Assembly: GCA_003971905.1 (NCBI GenBank)
Contig: RSEE01000155.1
Span: 1 to 64,000 of the forward strand
DNA length: 64,000 nt
DNA from: Moniliella sp. 'wahieum'
Lineage: Eukaryota > Basidiomycota > Moniliellomycetes > Moniliellales > Moniliellaceae
Direction of reading: 5' to 3'
Shown here: in pieces, positions 51,501-61,982 of the stretch
Position numbering within the stretch: position 1 is the first letter of the stretch
Layout: every line of letters begins with the position of its first letter
Notes under the pieces: model-generated
What the model saw: the letters and a program-made list of their open reading frames with translations, nothing else
The model's database searches: none
What the model was told of the DNA's origin: nothing
Made by a program: the position numbers and the translations under genes

Positions 51501-51560
51501 CGTGCTGAATTGGCCCGGGTGGTGGAACGTGTGGTGACAGCGGAGCACCCAAGTCGCTGA
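48548..51560 (+). CDS. LAM/Ysp2-type sterol transfer protein (GRAM + VASt), copy B
   Basis: Probable ER-anchored sterol transporter at membrane contacts. MSLFRPHNDTPNGSFVHS (ATG 48548) opens a disordered N-terminus with PNRHERMRRALDDA. The frame continues with ISEGLRNALSTALDTTRL and the GRAM domain, split by introns 49541-49684 and 49885-50009: FHAIFADAPEDDYLIE / DYGCALVRDILHQGRLYVSE / NHLCFNSNIFGWVTNLVV / YTFASFLSRDGTYDVIRNIW. After an acidic linker (SSSEEEEEEKA) comes the VASt domain (YPNVVMDAIFPTSVETLHNL, FLVENQKVLDVEIGEWEKG, ISETSLHVDPAQYTTTL, LTWAGGWRTKLHVTCAVEWT), intron 50831-50920, VIDRASIEGQKEYYKAL, an acidic stretch, one membrane segment (LTTLVLSAMVVVLLGLNIWA, near 51220-51280) and a coiled coil ending AEHPSR at 51560. 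Fewer frame slips than copy A. It converges on CHS7-B, about 200 bp away. Confidence 0.88.
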
Positions 51561-51763
51561 ATGGTTCCGCCTCTGTCTCTCGCCTCGGTCGACCGCCCTA
51601 CTTGCCCCCAGGAACGCGCTTGCTGCAACCTAGCTCTCTGCATGCCCTTAATTACATGGTGAAATGGATGCTGTACAAAGAACGGGATCAAGGGCAAGGG
51701 TACAAGGATGATGCTAGAGACATGCCCCAACAACGGGGGGGAGGGGATGAGGGGGGTACAGGG

Positions 51764-52920
51764 TCATACGCAGGGAGGAGGAGGTAGAGGTAGAGGTAGA
51801 GGTAGCGGGGGAGGGGGGGGGGGGAGCAAGAGAGAACTAAAATGCTTGGTAGCCCGCCTTGTTGGTTTTCGCTGGGGGTGGGGAAGCAGGTTAGGCTTGG
51901 AGGCGAACGAGTCGGCTTCAGAGCCGTAATAAATGGGTTCCTTGACTTGCCACGCGGCCACCTTGGTGCCGACGGAGAACTCGAGGTCTTCCCGGGTAAT
52001 GTCGTCCCAGAATTGTACACCATCATGATGGCAAAGAGGATGGCCAGCGTGCCAAAAATAGGCCGTCGACGTAATGTTTTGTGCCGGAGCACACGTCGGT
52101 CGAGACGCCCATCATCAGTACCAAGCCTCCGACGAAGAAGATGGTGGCACAAGCCAAGTCGCCCAGCGGCCACAATGTATCGAGTGTGCGCAACACAATC
52201 CAGACCTGGGTAACCAGCCAAATCGCAATAAAGATGAGGGCACAATGAGATGGACGACATAGAGCCCCACATGGTGCTGAGGGTTGAGACTGCCCCCCCA
52301 CCCTTTAAACGTAGCGGCGGCGACGACAAAGCCAACGACCCAAAGCACCAGCGTGGTGCCATACATGGACAAGAGTGACTGTCGCGTCCCGTCTTCCCAG
52401 AACTGAAAACCCGACAAAGCCATTGACCATCAGACACCACGACAGGGCCAAGACCAGGCCGACATGGACGGATACGATCCATATGTATCCGCCCGAGTAC
52501 GTGGGGATGACGGCCGAGTCGAGAAAGATGCCGAGGATCTCCTCGATGAGGTAGAGGTAAAAGAACAGGCTGATCTCACGCCGTCCCACCGCGGTGTACT
52601 TGGAGCGAATGTGGTAGAGCATGATGGCCACCATGAAGAAGGCAAAGATATGGATGACACAGGTGGCTGTCGGCGCAGGCAGGGCAGGTGGGCAGGTGGG
52701 AAGCCGGGGTCAGCGTTCCGCCACGTTCCTTCCTTGCCCATGGGAGGGGGTTAGGGGGGGGGGGAAGCAACGCACCGCATTGGAAGACGAGGGTGCTGCC
52801 GAGCTGGACGGTGCGGGCATAGCATGTCGGCACAATGCCCGCGTCCGAGTTGAGCAGCGGACAGGGCAGCAACGCCACCTCCTGGCACAGGCCCGTGTAG
52901 TTTCCCACCTGGAACGGCAT
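51764..52920 (-). CDS. CHS7: Chitin synthase export chaperone, CHS7 family, copy B
   Basis: ER chaperone for export of class IV chitin synthase. The ATG at 52920 begins [20 protein letters not shown], then [20 protein letters not shown]; an intron (about 52669-52776) precedes [60 protein letters not shown] and [20 protein letters not shown]. Later membrane segments include [19 protein letters not shown] and [15 protein letters not shown]. The C-terminus reads [14 protein letters not shown]-like, then [18 protein letters not shown]; the frame stops at 51764, after a Pro-rich tail encoded by simple repeats that may lie beyond the true stop. It is the more intact of the two CHS7 genes. A hexamer tract lies 25-100 bp upstream of its ATG. 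Confidence 0.87.
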
Positions 52921-52950
52921 TGGAGGTGGGAGTGGGGGTGGGAGCGGGAG

Positions 52951-53022
52951 TGGAGGTGGAGGTGGAGGTGGAGGTGGAGGTGGAGGTGGAGGTGGAGGTG
53001 GAGGTGGAGGTGGAGGTGGAGG
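52951..53022. repeat. (TGGAGG)n hexamer microsatellite, about 12 units
   Basis: Almost perfect hexamer repeat, Pro/His/Leu-coding on minus if read through, directly upstream of the CHS7-B ATG. On the transcribed strand it is a CCTCCA-type pyrimidine-rich leader. CHS7-A has no counterpart. Confidence 0.95.
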
Positions 53023-54047
53023 GGAGGCGCAAGGGCCGGGCAGGGCAACCAGCGGCAAGCGCAGCAGCACCACCAAACACGTACTTGTTTGGTCGATGAG
53101 CTGGGGCTGAGCGCTGAGGCTCAGCAACCCACGGGGGGTACTCTACTGCGCGACAGCGTCCATGGCGGAGAGACCGGCATGGTGCGCTGGGGGGGCTAGG
53201 CACTGGGCTGCCGCCGCCTCCCGCGTCGCCTGTCACATGTCACATGTCACGCGTCACGCCTGTGCATCATGCAGTTACCCATTAAGGATGGGCGTTGGGC
53301 ATCCGCCGCCTCTGCCGCCCTGCGCCTGCTCGCTTCGGCGCACAGCCGCTGCAGCACGGCGCCCCTCTGCCCCGCCCTCGCTCTCCCTCTGCAGGCCATC
53401 GCCATGAACCATGGCCATCGCCACCGCACTGCCCCCCGGCCACACTGCGCATCCGCTCGCCCCAAGCGGCCTCCCCGGTCGGCGCCCCTCGCTCCCACGC
53501 CCGCAGCCCACCACACTCCCGGCCAATCATCATCTCATCACCAGTCACTCACTCATCTTGCAAAATCCCACCGATCGTCTCCCCACCCCGCTTTCCGCCC
53601 CCGCACCCGGCATCAGTCGGGCACAGCCTGGCACAGCAGCCAAGCTCCCAGCCACCCGCATCCTGCCCCATCATGCATCAGACACCATCGTCATCATGCA
53701 TCAACATCCATCGAATCCACCATCTTGCTCCTCAGACAGGCCATGTGCACCGTCACCCCTTCGGTCAGGATACCATGCCCATCCTACTTTCCCATCCTGT
53801 TCCACGCCGCCTTCCTTTCTCCTGCCCATCTCTCCTCGATCCCCCACCAACCGATGGCACACAACCCAATTCTACCCAGTGCGTCATCTGGCCTATCCAG
53901 CCGAGCAGGCTTTAGCCGAGGGGGATGGGGAAAAGGAGCATTATACCACAAAAGGAGGGGGAAAAAAAAAAAAAAGAAGGTAGGGCAGCCCGCCCTGAAG
54001 CCTGAGAGAAGATCCATGCGCAGTGGCCAAGTCAGTCCGCGTCAATG
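53023..54047. other. Spacer with no recognised gene
   Basis: Contains palindromic heptamers ACATGTC, ACATGTC, ACGCGTC in a row (53235-53255) and an A14-type homopolymer near 53952. Long open frames are GC-driven and show no family resemblance. Confidence 0.45.
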
Positions 54048-55883
54048 TCAACTGTGGTGGGTGGCCCAGTACTGCTTCATCCAGTGCTCGGTCCACTGGA
54101 GAGCTTCCTGGTGGATGCGCTGGATGCGGCGGTTCGTGCGGCCAGTGAGCGAGTCGCAGCCGTGCCAGCAATCGGGGATCAACTTGAACGGCCGATCGAG
54201 CGTGTCCAGCCGGTCTCCGCCGTAGGCAAAGTCCTCACTCCACTGGCACACTGAGCGCCAAGGATCGTACTGCCCACCAATAATTGCCAGTCGGTCCGCT
54301 GCAATGTCCAGCGCGCCCCACTTGTTGACGCGCTGCGTGTCGGGCCGCTTGGGAAGGTGGTAGACTTTGCCCGGTGGGAAGAGCTCGGGGTCGCGGCAGA
54401 TGGAAGAGGTGTACTCATAGTCAATCAGCTCCGACAGCACCTTGGGCCCACGAATCACATCGCCATCCGGATGCGGCGTGCCGGGGGCAACCATGTTGTA
54501 GCCAAAGGTAGTGCATACGAGCCAGGTCCACGACTTGCCCGCGTCCATCTCGGCAGGCGCATGACCGGCAAACGACGTGCCGAAACAATAGTCCCCAGCT
54601 CGGTCGCCCAGTTGCGGCGTCATGGTCTTGACGCACGGTGCGGTCGCTGTGCTGGCACTGTATGCGCCCCAGAGGTAGACGGTCCAGTCCAGGACAAGAC
54701 CGTCCTTTTCGCCCTGGGTCTGCATCTTCTTGGCAGTCTTGGTCACATTGGCGCTGGGCTCGGTAAGCGCGGTGCAAAACTCGTCCCAGGGAGCGTTGGA
54801 GCCAGGCGTCCAATACTGTTCCTGGAACAATCCGAGCGGACTGGAAAGCGTGTTGGCCAAGTCTTGGATGTTGGTCAGGGTCTGGTTGGCACCGACGAAA
54901 ATGTCAATGAGCGCTTGGCGATCTTTCTTGACCTTGGCCGGATCCGCCACGGGTTCGCCCTTTTGCAGCGCCCAGACTGGCTTGGCTACGCGGTCAAAGC
55001 TCGCCATGGCACGTTGAATGGCTTGGGAACAGTACGCATTCGCACCGCGCGCAGCAATGTAATAGTACTCGGGGAATACGTCCTGCGCCAGCGTCACGCC
55101 CGAGGAGGAGATCGCGCCCCAGACCAAGTCGGGGTAGTTCTTGCGCATCCAAGCGGAGCGCGCACCGGGGTAGGAAGCACCATAGTAGATAACAGGTGTC
55201 TGGTGATGTTCGCCGCTCAAGTCCTCCTCTACCCCGGGCAATTTGAGCTGCTTGATGAACCGTGCCGAGTCCTCCAGCGCTTGCTCCACCGACAAAAACC
55301 GCATCCCATCCTGGTCCCACTTATTGGACTGCGGCCAAATCTCGCTGCGGTTCGGGTAGGACTGACCAAAGCCGCGGTGCTCGAGGATGACGGTGATGCC
55401 ACCTGTCTTGTTGGCAAGAACGTCGAGAATGCCCGACTCGAGGTAGCCGACGTAAAGCGACGCATCCTCCTCGCCCGCATCAAATAGGTACACAGGCAAC
55501 TTGTGGCCCTTGGGCCGCTGGGAAGGAGGCTTGTAGTGCTTGGTGGTGAACCAGTAGCGCTGGCCAAACGTCACATTGTTGTGCGGATCAAAGTGGTCCA
55601 GCGGCTGCTGGAACGTATGAACCGGATACGACTGGCGCCGAGGCAGAATAGGCGCACCTCGGCCCGAGCCAAGCGCAGCACGGCGGTGAGTATGCTGCAC
55701 AGCTCCCTTGGCGGCCGCTTGAGCTTGGGACGCCAGGAACTTTTCCAGTCCGGGGATGCGGCGAGGGGTGCGAGGGAGCACACTCTTGCCCGGCTGCACG
55801 CTTGCGCTGTAAGGCAGGGGCGGAGCGGCGGCCACGATGCCAGCGAGGGCAGCCAGCAGCAGCGAGACGGGTGCGAACTTCAT
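54048..55883 (-). CDS. Secreted serine peptidase, family S28 (prolyl carboxypeptidase-like)
   Basis: S28 enzymes cleave after proline at the peptide end, usually outside the cell or in acidic compartments. The ATG at 55883 opens a signal peptide (MKFAPVSLLLAALAGIVAAA). A propeptide-like region leads to YPVHTFQQPLDHFDPHNN and FGQRYWF, then YLFDAGEEDASLYVG and ITVILEHRGFGQSYP. The nucleophile Ser sits in IYYGASYPGARSAWMR (GxSxxG), the catalytic Asp probably in IIGGQYDPWR and the His in LIPDCWHGCD. A single exon of 611 residues, stop at 54048, with no frame break, in contrast to most neighbours. Several Asn-x-Ser/Thr sites (VTFGQ, NRSE, NQTL) fit secretion. Compared with the common GGSY core the motif is GASYPG. 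The leader upstream is strongly CT-rich. Confidence 0.93.
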   Translation of the reverse strand: MKFAPVSLLLAALAGIVAAAPPLPYSASVQPGKSVLPRTPRRIPGLEKFLASQAQAAAKGAVQHTHRRAALGSGRGAPILPRRQSYPVHTFQQPLDHFDPHNNVTFGQRYWFTTKHYKPPSQRPKGHKLPVYLFDAGEEDASLYVGYLESGILDVLANKTGGITVILEHRGFGQSYPNRSEIWPQSNKWDQDGMRFLSVEQALEDSARFIKQLKLPGVEEDLSGEHHQTPVIYYGASYPGARSAWMRKNYPDLVWGAISSSGVTLAQDVFPEYYYIAARGANAYCSQAIQRAMASFDRVAKPVWALQKGEPVADPAKVKKDRQALIDIFVGANQTLTNIQDLANTLSSPLGLFQEQYWTPGSNAPWDEFCTALTEPSANVTKTAKKMQTQGEKDGLVLDWTVYLWGAYSASTATAPCVKTMTPQLGDRAGDYCFGTSFAGHAPAEMDAGKSWTWLVCTTFGYNMVAPGTPHPDGDVIRGPKVLSELIDYEYTSSICRDPELFPPGKVYHLPKRPDTQRVNKWGALDIAADRLAIIGGQYDPWRSVCQWSEDFAYGGDRLDTLDRPFKLIPDCWHGCDSLTGRTNRRIQRIHQEALQWTEHWMKQYWATHHS

Positions 55884-55889
55884 CCTGGC

Positions 55890-56090
55890 GGGGAGGGGAG
55901 GGAAAGAGAGTGTGCGAGGGAAGAAAGAATGTGGTGTGGGGGGGGAGGAGGGGAGGGGGGGAGGGAGACGAGGGGAAGGGAGACAAGAGCGAGGGGCGAG
56001 AGGGAGGGGGAGAGGGAGAGGGAGAGGGAGAGGGAGAGGAGGGGCGATGGAGGGGCGATGGAGGGCGAAACAAAAAGCCGGCGGCCTCCA
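55890..56090 (-). promoter_or_regulatory. Polypyrimidine tract before the S28 peptidase gene
   Basis: About 150 bases almost free of purines on the minus strand (runs of CTCCCT), ending just before the ATG. Such CT tracts mark transcription starts of highly expressed fungal genes; the function here is inferred. Confidence 0.5.
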
Positions 56091-56949
56091 ATTATACTCT
56101 GCCGTGTTGCGACTAGCACACTGTGCAACCCAGAAAGCACATGCTTTTCTGGCTCGGTGGCATCTTTCAACGCTGCAAAGCGTGATTAATTCGTGATTGG
56201 CGCGAGCGAGCGGGAAAACGCCCCACACACTGGCCCCGTGGCATCGTGATCGGCAGTCTAGTCAATATTCAAACATTCAATATTCACGACATCCTAACGT
56301 GGGTGATGTTGATCGCCACGGGGCGACTGGGCACGGAAGGAAGCTTCACTAGCTCTTCACTTCTCCGCAGATGCATGTCACATGTCTATCATGCACCGTG
56401 TGGCGCTACGAGCTACGGACAATATCGATTGTAGCGGCCCGATTTGTCGCCTGTCGATTGTCGATCATCTCGATAACCCATCTCCTCAAGCTCTATCTCG
56501 CACGCGCTTGCAACCATTAATAGCTTCAGGCTGGCCTCAGTTTCTGTAACCATGTAACCGCCAAATACGTAGACTTCTAGTGACTATCTTTCCACCTCCC
56601 GGGGTCTACAGAAAGACGATGGTTTACATATATATTCCTATCTATGAGGCTGCTTGTTCTTGGCTACTAATCTTTTTTCCTTTCGAGGCTGGCGAGCAAA
56701 GACGATGCACAGCTGAACACCTTGTTGCAAGAGTTGGTCAACGTGCGTCGGTTCCAAACATACCAGGAGTTGCTTTCCTGTATTCAACAAGTCCATCGGT
56801 TTTCGCCTCCAACTAATGGGCAGAACGTTGAAATGCATCTCTATGTTGTGTGCATTTCATTGACAGAGCTTGAGGCTGGGACAGGGGGAACGCTACGTTT
56901 AAACCGAACCGTTCTCATCTTGCGGGGGTTATTTGAAAGCGCCACAAGA
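56091..56949. other. AT-richer spacer with no recognised gene
   Basis: Left part should be the S28 promoter. The ATGCATGTCACATGTC stretch near 56371 is a short palindromic motif run. No gene seen. Confidence 0.4.
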
Positions 56950-57342
56950 TCAAGGAACCAGGGGGATCGCCAGGATATCAGGACCCTCCGGCTCTCGCCA
57001 TCCAGTCCCGTACCCTAGGAAGCGCGTGTGGACACGGAGGAACGTGGTTGACATCCGAGCGAGGAACCATTTCCACTGAGACTTAGTAGCCGACTCCTTC
57101 CAAAGCGCAAACAACTTGCCCGCTGTCTTGGTGCCGTAGTATCCTCGCGTCGTCAAAACCAGGGGGGAAAACGGCTCTTGAGTGCGTCCCTGGTACTTGG
57201 CGTTCTTGTCGCATTCTGCTTGTTCAAGCAGCTGAAGCAGCTCCTTCTCCCGGCGTTCCAAGGGGGTTGCGGTGCTGATGCACCACCCTCCGGTCAACGT
57301 ACTTGGCCAATCCCGATGATCGATAATGCGCTTAAATTTCAC
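56950..57342 (-). mobile_element. Possible LINE-like C-terminal coding relic
   Basis: A 130-codon minus-strand frame reads ERREKELLQLLEQAECDKNA, FSPLVLTTRGYYGTKTAGKL and FLARMSTTFLRVHTRFLGYG. The order (Lys-rich linker, FxPLVxTTxG, then a helical Arg-rich end) resembles the tail found after the reverse transcriptase in many LINE polyproteins. No reverse transcriptase or poly-A end was found nearby, so it would be a fragment. It stops at 56950. The identification rests on pattern memory only. Confidence 0.35.
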
Positions 57343-57550
57343 ATTTCACCGACCAACGAGATGGAAGATAGATGCAATTTGAAACGTGAAGCAGCAACAG
57401 GCACGACGGGGCCGGCGGGCACGGCGCCAGTACCCAGTCGGGCGTCTGCCGAGCGGCGGATCGGGTCGCACGTCGCGCGTCTTGGCCAACGCGTCGGTGG
57501 CGCGTTTTTTCCCACTGCGGATGCCCACCGCGACCACCACCGCGACTGCC

Positions 57551-58296
57551 ATGGGCACCTCAGCTGGCCAGCGGCCTTTTGTCGTCGTCGAGGGCCTGGA
57601 CCGAGGGGAAGACGACGCAGGTGGACCGTCTCCGTGCGCGCCTCAGCGTCTGGCCCAAGCCCAGCACCCCGGTCCACGTAGCCAAGTTCCCGACCGCACC
57701 ACCCACCGGTCAAGTGCTCGATGCCTACCTCAAGTCCTCCACCGAGCTCGACGACCGCGCCGCCCATCTCTTATTTAGCGCCAATCGATGGGAAGCCATG
57801 TACGTCCCGGGACTCCTTTCATTGTTGCCGCGGACGAGGACTGACGCTTCCCAGGCCGCAGCTGCGCCAGACCCTTCTGTCGGGAAGCCATGTGATCGCA
57901 GACCGGTACGCGTTTAGGGGGTGGCGTATACCGCTGCCAAATCCAAATCGGCCACGACGGAAGATGCTGCGCGGAGCGTCGCCGGTCCTTCCAGGGCTTG
58001 GCTCATGGCTCCCGATACGGGCCTCCTGTCCCCCGATTTGGTCGTTTTCTCTCTGTCTCGGCCGAGGTTGCGGCGGCCCGGGGTGGGTATGGACAAGAGC
58101 GGTACGAGCGCGCTGCCTTCCAACAAGCTGTGGCCGGTGAATTTCAGGCTCTCAGCAAGGTGGTGGCACAAGGGGTGTACCCTGGGTAACCATCGACGCA
58201 AGTGGAACTCCCGAAGAGATAGAGGATGCGATTTGGACGCAGGTGGCCCAACTGCCAGCACCCAGCACCCTACAGATGGATCTGTTCCACTCCTAA
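57551..58296 (+). CDS. CDC8: Thymidylate kinase
   Basis: Phosphorylates dTMP to dTDP, essential for dNTP supply; cytosol and nucleus. The ATG at 57551 gives MGTSAGQRPFVVVEGLDR, directly followed in the next frame by GKTTQVDRLRARLS: the P-loop EGLDRxGKTTQ lacks two bases at about 57601-57608. Then FPTAPPTGQVLDAYLKSSTE, DDRAAHLLFSANRWE, a 55-bp intron (57800-57854), LRQTLLSGSHVIADRYAF (DRY motif), and after another slip WLMAPDTGLLSPDLVVF, ERYERAAFQQAVAGEFQAL and TPEEIEDAIWTQVAQLPAP, ending MDLFHS with TAA at 58294-58296. About 220 residues, normal for the family. Its end faces the FUN30 gene with 100 bp between the stops. Confidence 0.9.
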
Positions 58297-58396
58297 CTCT
58301 TTGGGAAACAATGTACTGGTGGATTAAGATACTTCTGAACCACATGGATGTGTAGAATTTGGCGATTGGGAGGCCCCAGGGAAGAGGCCCAGGCCA

Positions 58397-61300
58397 TTAG
58401 ACATTAGAATTGTAGGGGGTTACTTGTTGGCCTTTGTCGGGCTTCCTCCTGTCCGAATCTGGGCCATTAGGGAAGTAGTTACCATTCTGGATTTCTTCGT
58501 CGTTCATGCCTTCATCGTCCTCATTCACATCTGTGGCTGGTTCGCCCGGATGGTCGTCGGAGACACGCTTGGCGAGCTCAAGCTTACGCGTACCGAGGGC
58601 ATAGATCTGATCGTCAATTGTCCCTTTGGAGAGCAAGCGAACAACGGTGACATCACGCTTCTGGCCTAGTCGGTGGGCACGATCCACAGCCTGCTTGTCA
58701 TTGTGGGGGTTGAAGTCTTGATCGTACACACCACCCAGTTGGCCGCCGTGAGGTTGATCCCAACGCCACCCGCACGCGTGGTTAGCAGGAACACGGGAAT
58801 CGACTCGTCCTTGGTGAATTGGTCCACCAGCTTTTGCCGGTCCTCGACTCGCGTCGCACCAGTAAAGCCGAGGTACTTGATGCCCAAAACGTGCAAGGCC
58901 TCGCACAGAATATCGAGTACTGTAGTGAACTGGGAGAAGAGTAATACCCTCTCTCCCTTAGCCATTGCCTCCTTCAAAATCTCCTGCAACGCCTGGACCT
59001 TGCCGCTGTCGAGCCACGCGTCGGAGGGAAGAATGTGCTTCTTGGTATACTGGGCAAATATGATCGGTTAGTACCTGGTGCCTGACGCGATGAATTGCAC
59101 GTACAGAGTAGGAGCCCGCCATTGGCTCAGGGAAGCGTCCGAGTTGATCGCAAAGTCCTCCTTGACGTGCTCCAGAGGCTCATCGGCATGATCGGGTTCT
59201 TAACATAATCCCGCGCCAGTGCTTCGATCTTCTGCATGTCGAACCTGCGACGAAAGAGTAAGGGGTGATTCGCTGCCTTGCGCAAGTCCATTAGGATGTG
59301 ACCTGACTTGGCCGCGGCGGCCGCTTTGGCCTTGACTGTCTTTCCCCCGCCCCCTTGCTCTTCCTGGGCGCTTTCCGGGCTCCATCCAACACATCGGCGT
59401 ACACCTGCGCTTGGGCGGGCGTCATATCGCACCGCACCACCCGCTCAGTCTTACAGGCCAACTCGTGCGCAAGCACCTTCTCCTTTCTTCTTCGTAGTAC
59501 AAACGGCTTCATCAGCGCCTTGGCCCGCTCCACTCGCTCGGTGCTGAGAGATTGGAGTTGGATGAAGCAGTCGTAGCAGGCTTGGCTTTGAATATGGACT
59601 CAAGCAGCTCGGAATCGGCATCGCCAAAGTAGGTGGGCAAGAAAGTTGAGCAGCGAGGCAACTCCCCCAGGTGGTTCTGCAACGGCGTGCCGTGAGCAGC
59701 AGTCGGCGCTGGGCAGGGATCCGCATCAGTTTCTGGTACCGCTCCGAACGCCGGTTCTTGAGCATATGTCCCTCGTCAAAACACAGACGTTGAACTCGCG
59801 CTTGCGGAAGAAGCGGGCATCGTACTTGCCAGCTGAGCCCCCCGAACTGGCCATATCGTATGTCGTCAACACCACGTCCAGTTCGCCCGCATCTTGCTTG
59901 TCCGCAATCTGCTCACGCAGGATATCTCTCTTTCTGAGAACCCCAATAGACGGCCACATGCAGCCCGTTGGCGTTTGAGCTCGCAGCGACCTCGAGTTCT
60001 CTTCGCCAGTTCTCCAGCACGGATGAAGGGGCGACGACAAGGTGTGGGCCAGGCTCCCCCTTGCCTTGAGAGCCAGGAGAAAGGAGATGACCTGTACTGT
60101 TTTTCCTAGTCCCATTTCGTCAGCAAGGATGGCAGAGAGGCGGCGGTTGTACAGAAGACTGAGCCAGTTAACCCCCGTGAGCTGGTAGGGCTTCAACCGA
60201 AACTGTTCCGATAATCCTCGTGGCTGCTCAGACAGGTAACCTTCCTGACGTGCTTGGGCCGATGGGTTCCGGTTACCACCCTCTTGTTGATTATGCGGGT
60301 CTCCAATGCCCATCTTTGCATGTCTTCCAAAAGGCGTCGACCTACACCTTCAACTCGATGCAAAATCTGGTCCACTTGCTGGTAGCCAGCCATCACCTCG
60401 ACGCATGTATGGAAGAGGCGGGGGGTGACTCCCTTGGCTGCGCGGTCCCCTAGCTTGTCGTTCACCTCGTTTCGTCGTTGAAAGGGCGAAGCGCGCGATC
60501 GTCGCAGCCTGAGCGACACTGCAGCCAATCGTCTCGCACAGTGCATTCTCGCTCGCCGTGTGAACCACTCCAGCGCATTGGTCATCTTCCTCGAGCCGCA
60601 TCGTCGCTCTCCTCCCCGTATATCAATCTCAATCGCTTCCTCCTCGTCACTGTCCTCGGGGATAGCAACGGGGAGAGAAGGTGTTCCTTGGCTTTGCTCT
60701 GTGATGGCTTGTTCTCCGGAACGGCGCTGGCGACGAAGAGATGGAAGCCCTGAAAGAACTGACACCGGAGTGAGGCCAGGGCATTAGCGCGGAACCGATG
60801 GTACTAGACACACCGTGGTAGGGGGCGGAGGTTCTTTCGATACTGTCCTCGATGACGGAGGGGCACCACGGCGGAATTTGCGGGTCGGTACGATGTTCTC
60901 CACGTCCTCGTCCGCGTCCTCCTTCCCCTCTTCTTGCTCTTGCTCCTGCTTCATGCTTTGGGTTTGGACAGGGCAGAAGAAAAGTCAGATCGGGTTTGCG
61001 GCTCCCTGTTGACAGGAGGAGGGAGGCAACTATTATTCCTCACCGCCCTACACTGATGCAAGTGGGTCATCGTCTCGTCTTTGTCCCACCGCCTCCACCA
61101 ACCGTGGCCAAGATGCTTTCGGGACGGAACTCGTCAAAATGGAGGCAGAGCTGCTCATAAACTGCCCGGTGAGCAGGGGACAGTGTGTCGGGAGAAACCG
61201 CATCTCCTTGGAGCGTCGCCCCAGCTCCGACAGGGCATCGGACGCGCTACTGTTGTTCCTGGCCAACGTCTCCTGCACCTCTTCGAGGAGAACTCGGGGT

Positions 61301-61466
61301 ACAGCGCGTTGATGCGCAAGGCCTTGGTCCCGCCATCAGACGTGGTCTTGCGGGAGCCGGGACGCGCAGGGAAAAGGTTCCGTGTGCCAAAGGGCACTGC
61401 CTCGCCCGTCCGGCGCTTCTGGCCGGCAGCGGGGGGCCTTGAAGCGCGCCAGGTCGGGGAGGGCAT
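58397..61466 (-). CDS. FUN30: SNF2-family chromatin remodeller, FUN30/SMARCAD1 type
   Basis: FUN30/SMARCAD1 is an ATP-driven nucleosome remodeller acting in heterochromatin upkeep and DNA end resection. The ATG at 61466 precedes a CUE-type ubiquitin-binding helix set ([12 protein letters not shown], then in the next frame [20 protein letters not shown]). The ATPase core reads [39 protein letters not shown] (motif I), [52 protein letters not shown] (DEGH box, used by this subfamily), [71 protein letters not shown] and [20 protein letters not shown], ending PYNSNV at 58397. CUE domain, DEGH and overall order favour FUN30 over ISWI or RAD54. Introns and about eight frame slips are present. Confidence 0.88.
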
Positions 61467-61982
61467 TGTCGGGTGGTGGGATAAGGTGGGTGGGGCCTGG
61501 TTGGGCTGAAGCTGGCAGATCAGTTGCCTTCAACGTTCAACCCATGCGCCCCCGTGCCTGCTTGCCCACGCGGTCGCGTATCGTTGCCAACGCGACGTCG
61601 AGTAGGGTTAACGTTGACCACTGACAGCGTTGATCACAACGCGCCCTTCTCCGGGTGTATATATCTCGCCCACATCCCACTCAAGGAAACCATCCTTATC
61701 CTTCCCCCTATCTCCATGTGCTGTGATCCAGCCTCGAACAAGTTCAAAAGGCAAGTAGAACCAAACGCCAAGTCGTTTGGAAAGGATTGTTATCCTTTTT
61801 CTGCCTCGATATCAGAGTACCAAACGCCGCGCTTCGATTGAATATGCAATCCCTTCGAGCTCACATGGAGCCATGCCGATTTTCTAGCCATTATATCTCC
61901 TGCATTCATTCCATCGCCATCCCATGGGGGGGACGAAACCAATCATCATGGGCACCTTACATGGCCACCACTGCCGCCTCGA
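61467..61982. other. Spacer between FUN30 and the GH5 gene
   Basis: Serves as the FUN30 promoter region and the 3' flank of the GH5 gene. No gene seen. Confidence 0.4.

Noticed and set aside
52576-53127. Poly-proline N-terminal extension of CHS7-B
   Set aside because: It is produced by reading through the TGGAGG microsatellite. The CHS7 family start [10 protein letters not shown] at 52920 is shared with copy A.
54357-55487. 376-codon plus-strand frame
   Set aside because: It is the antisense shadow of the S28 peptidase; it has no family resemblance and wholly overlaps a clear gene.
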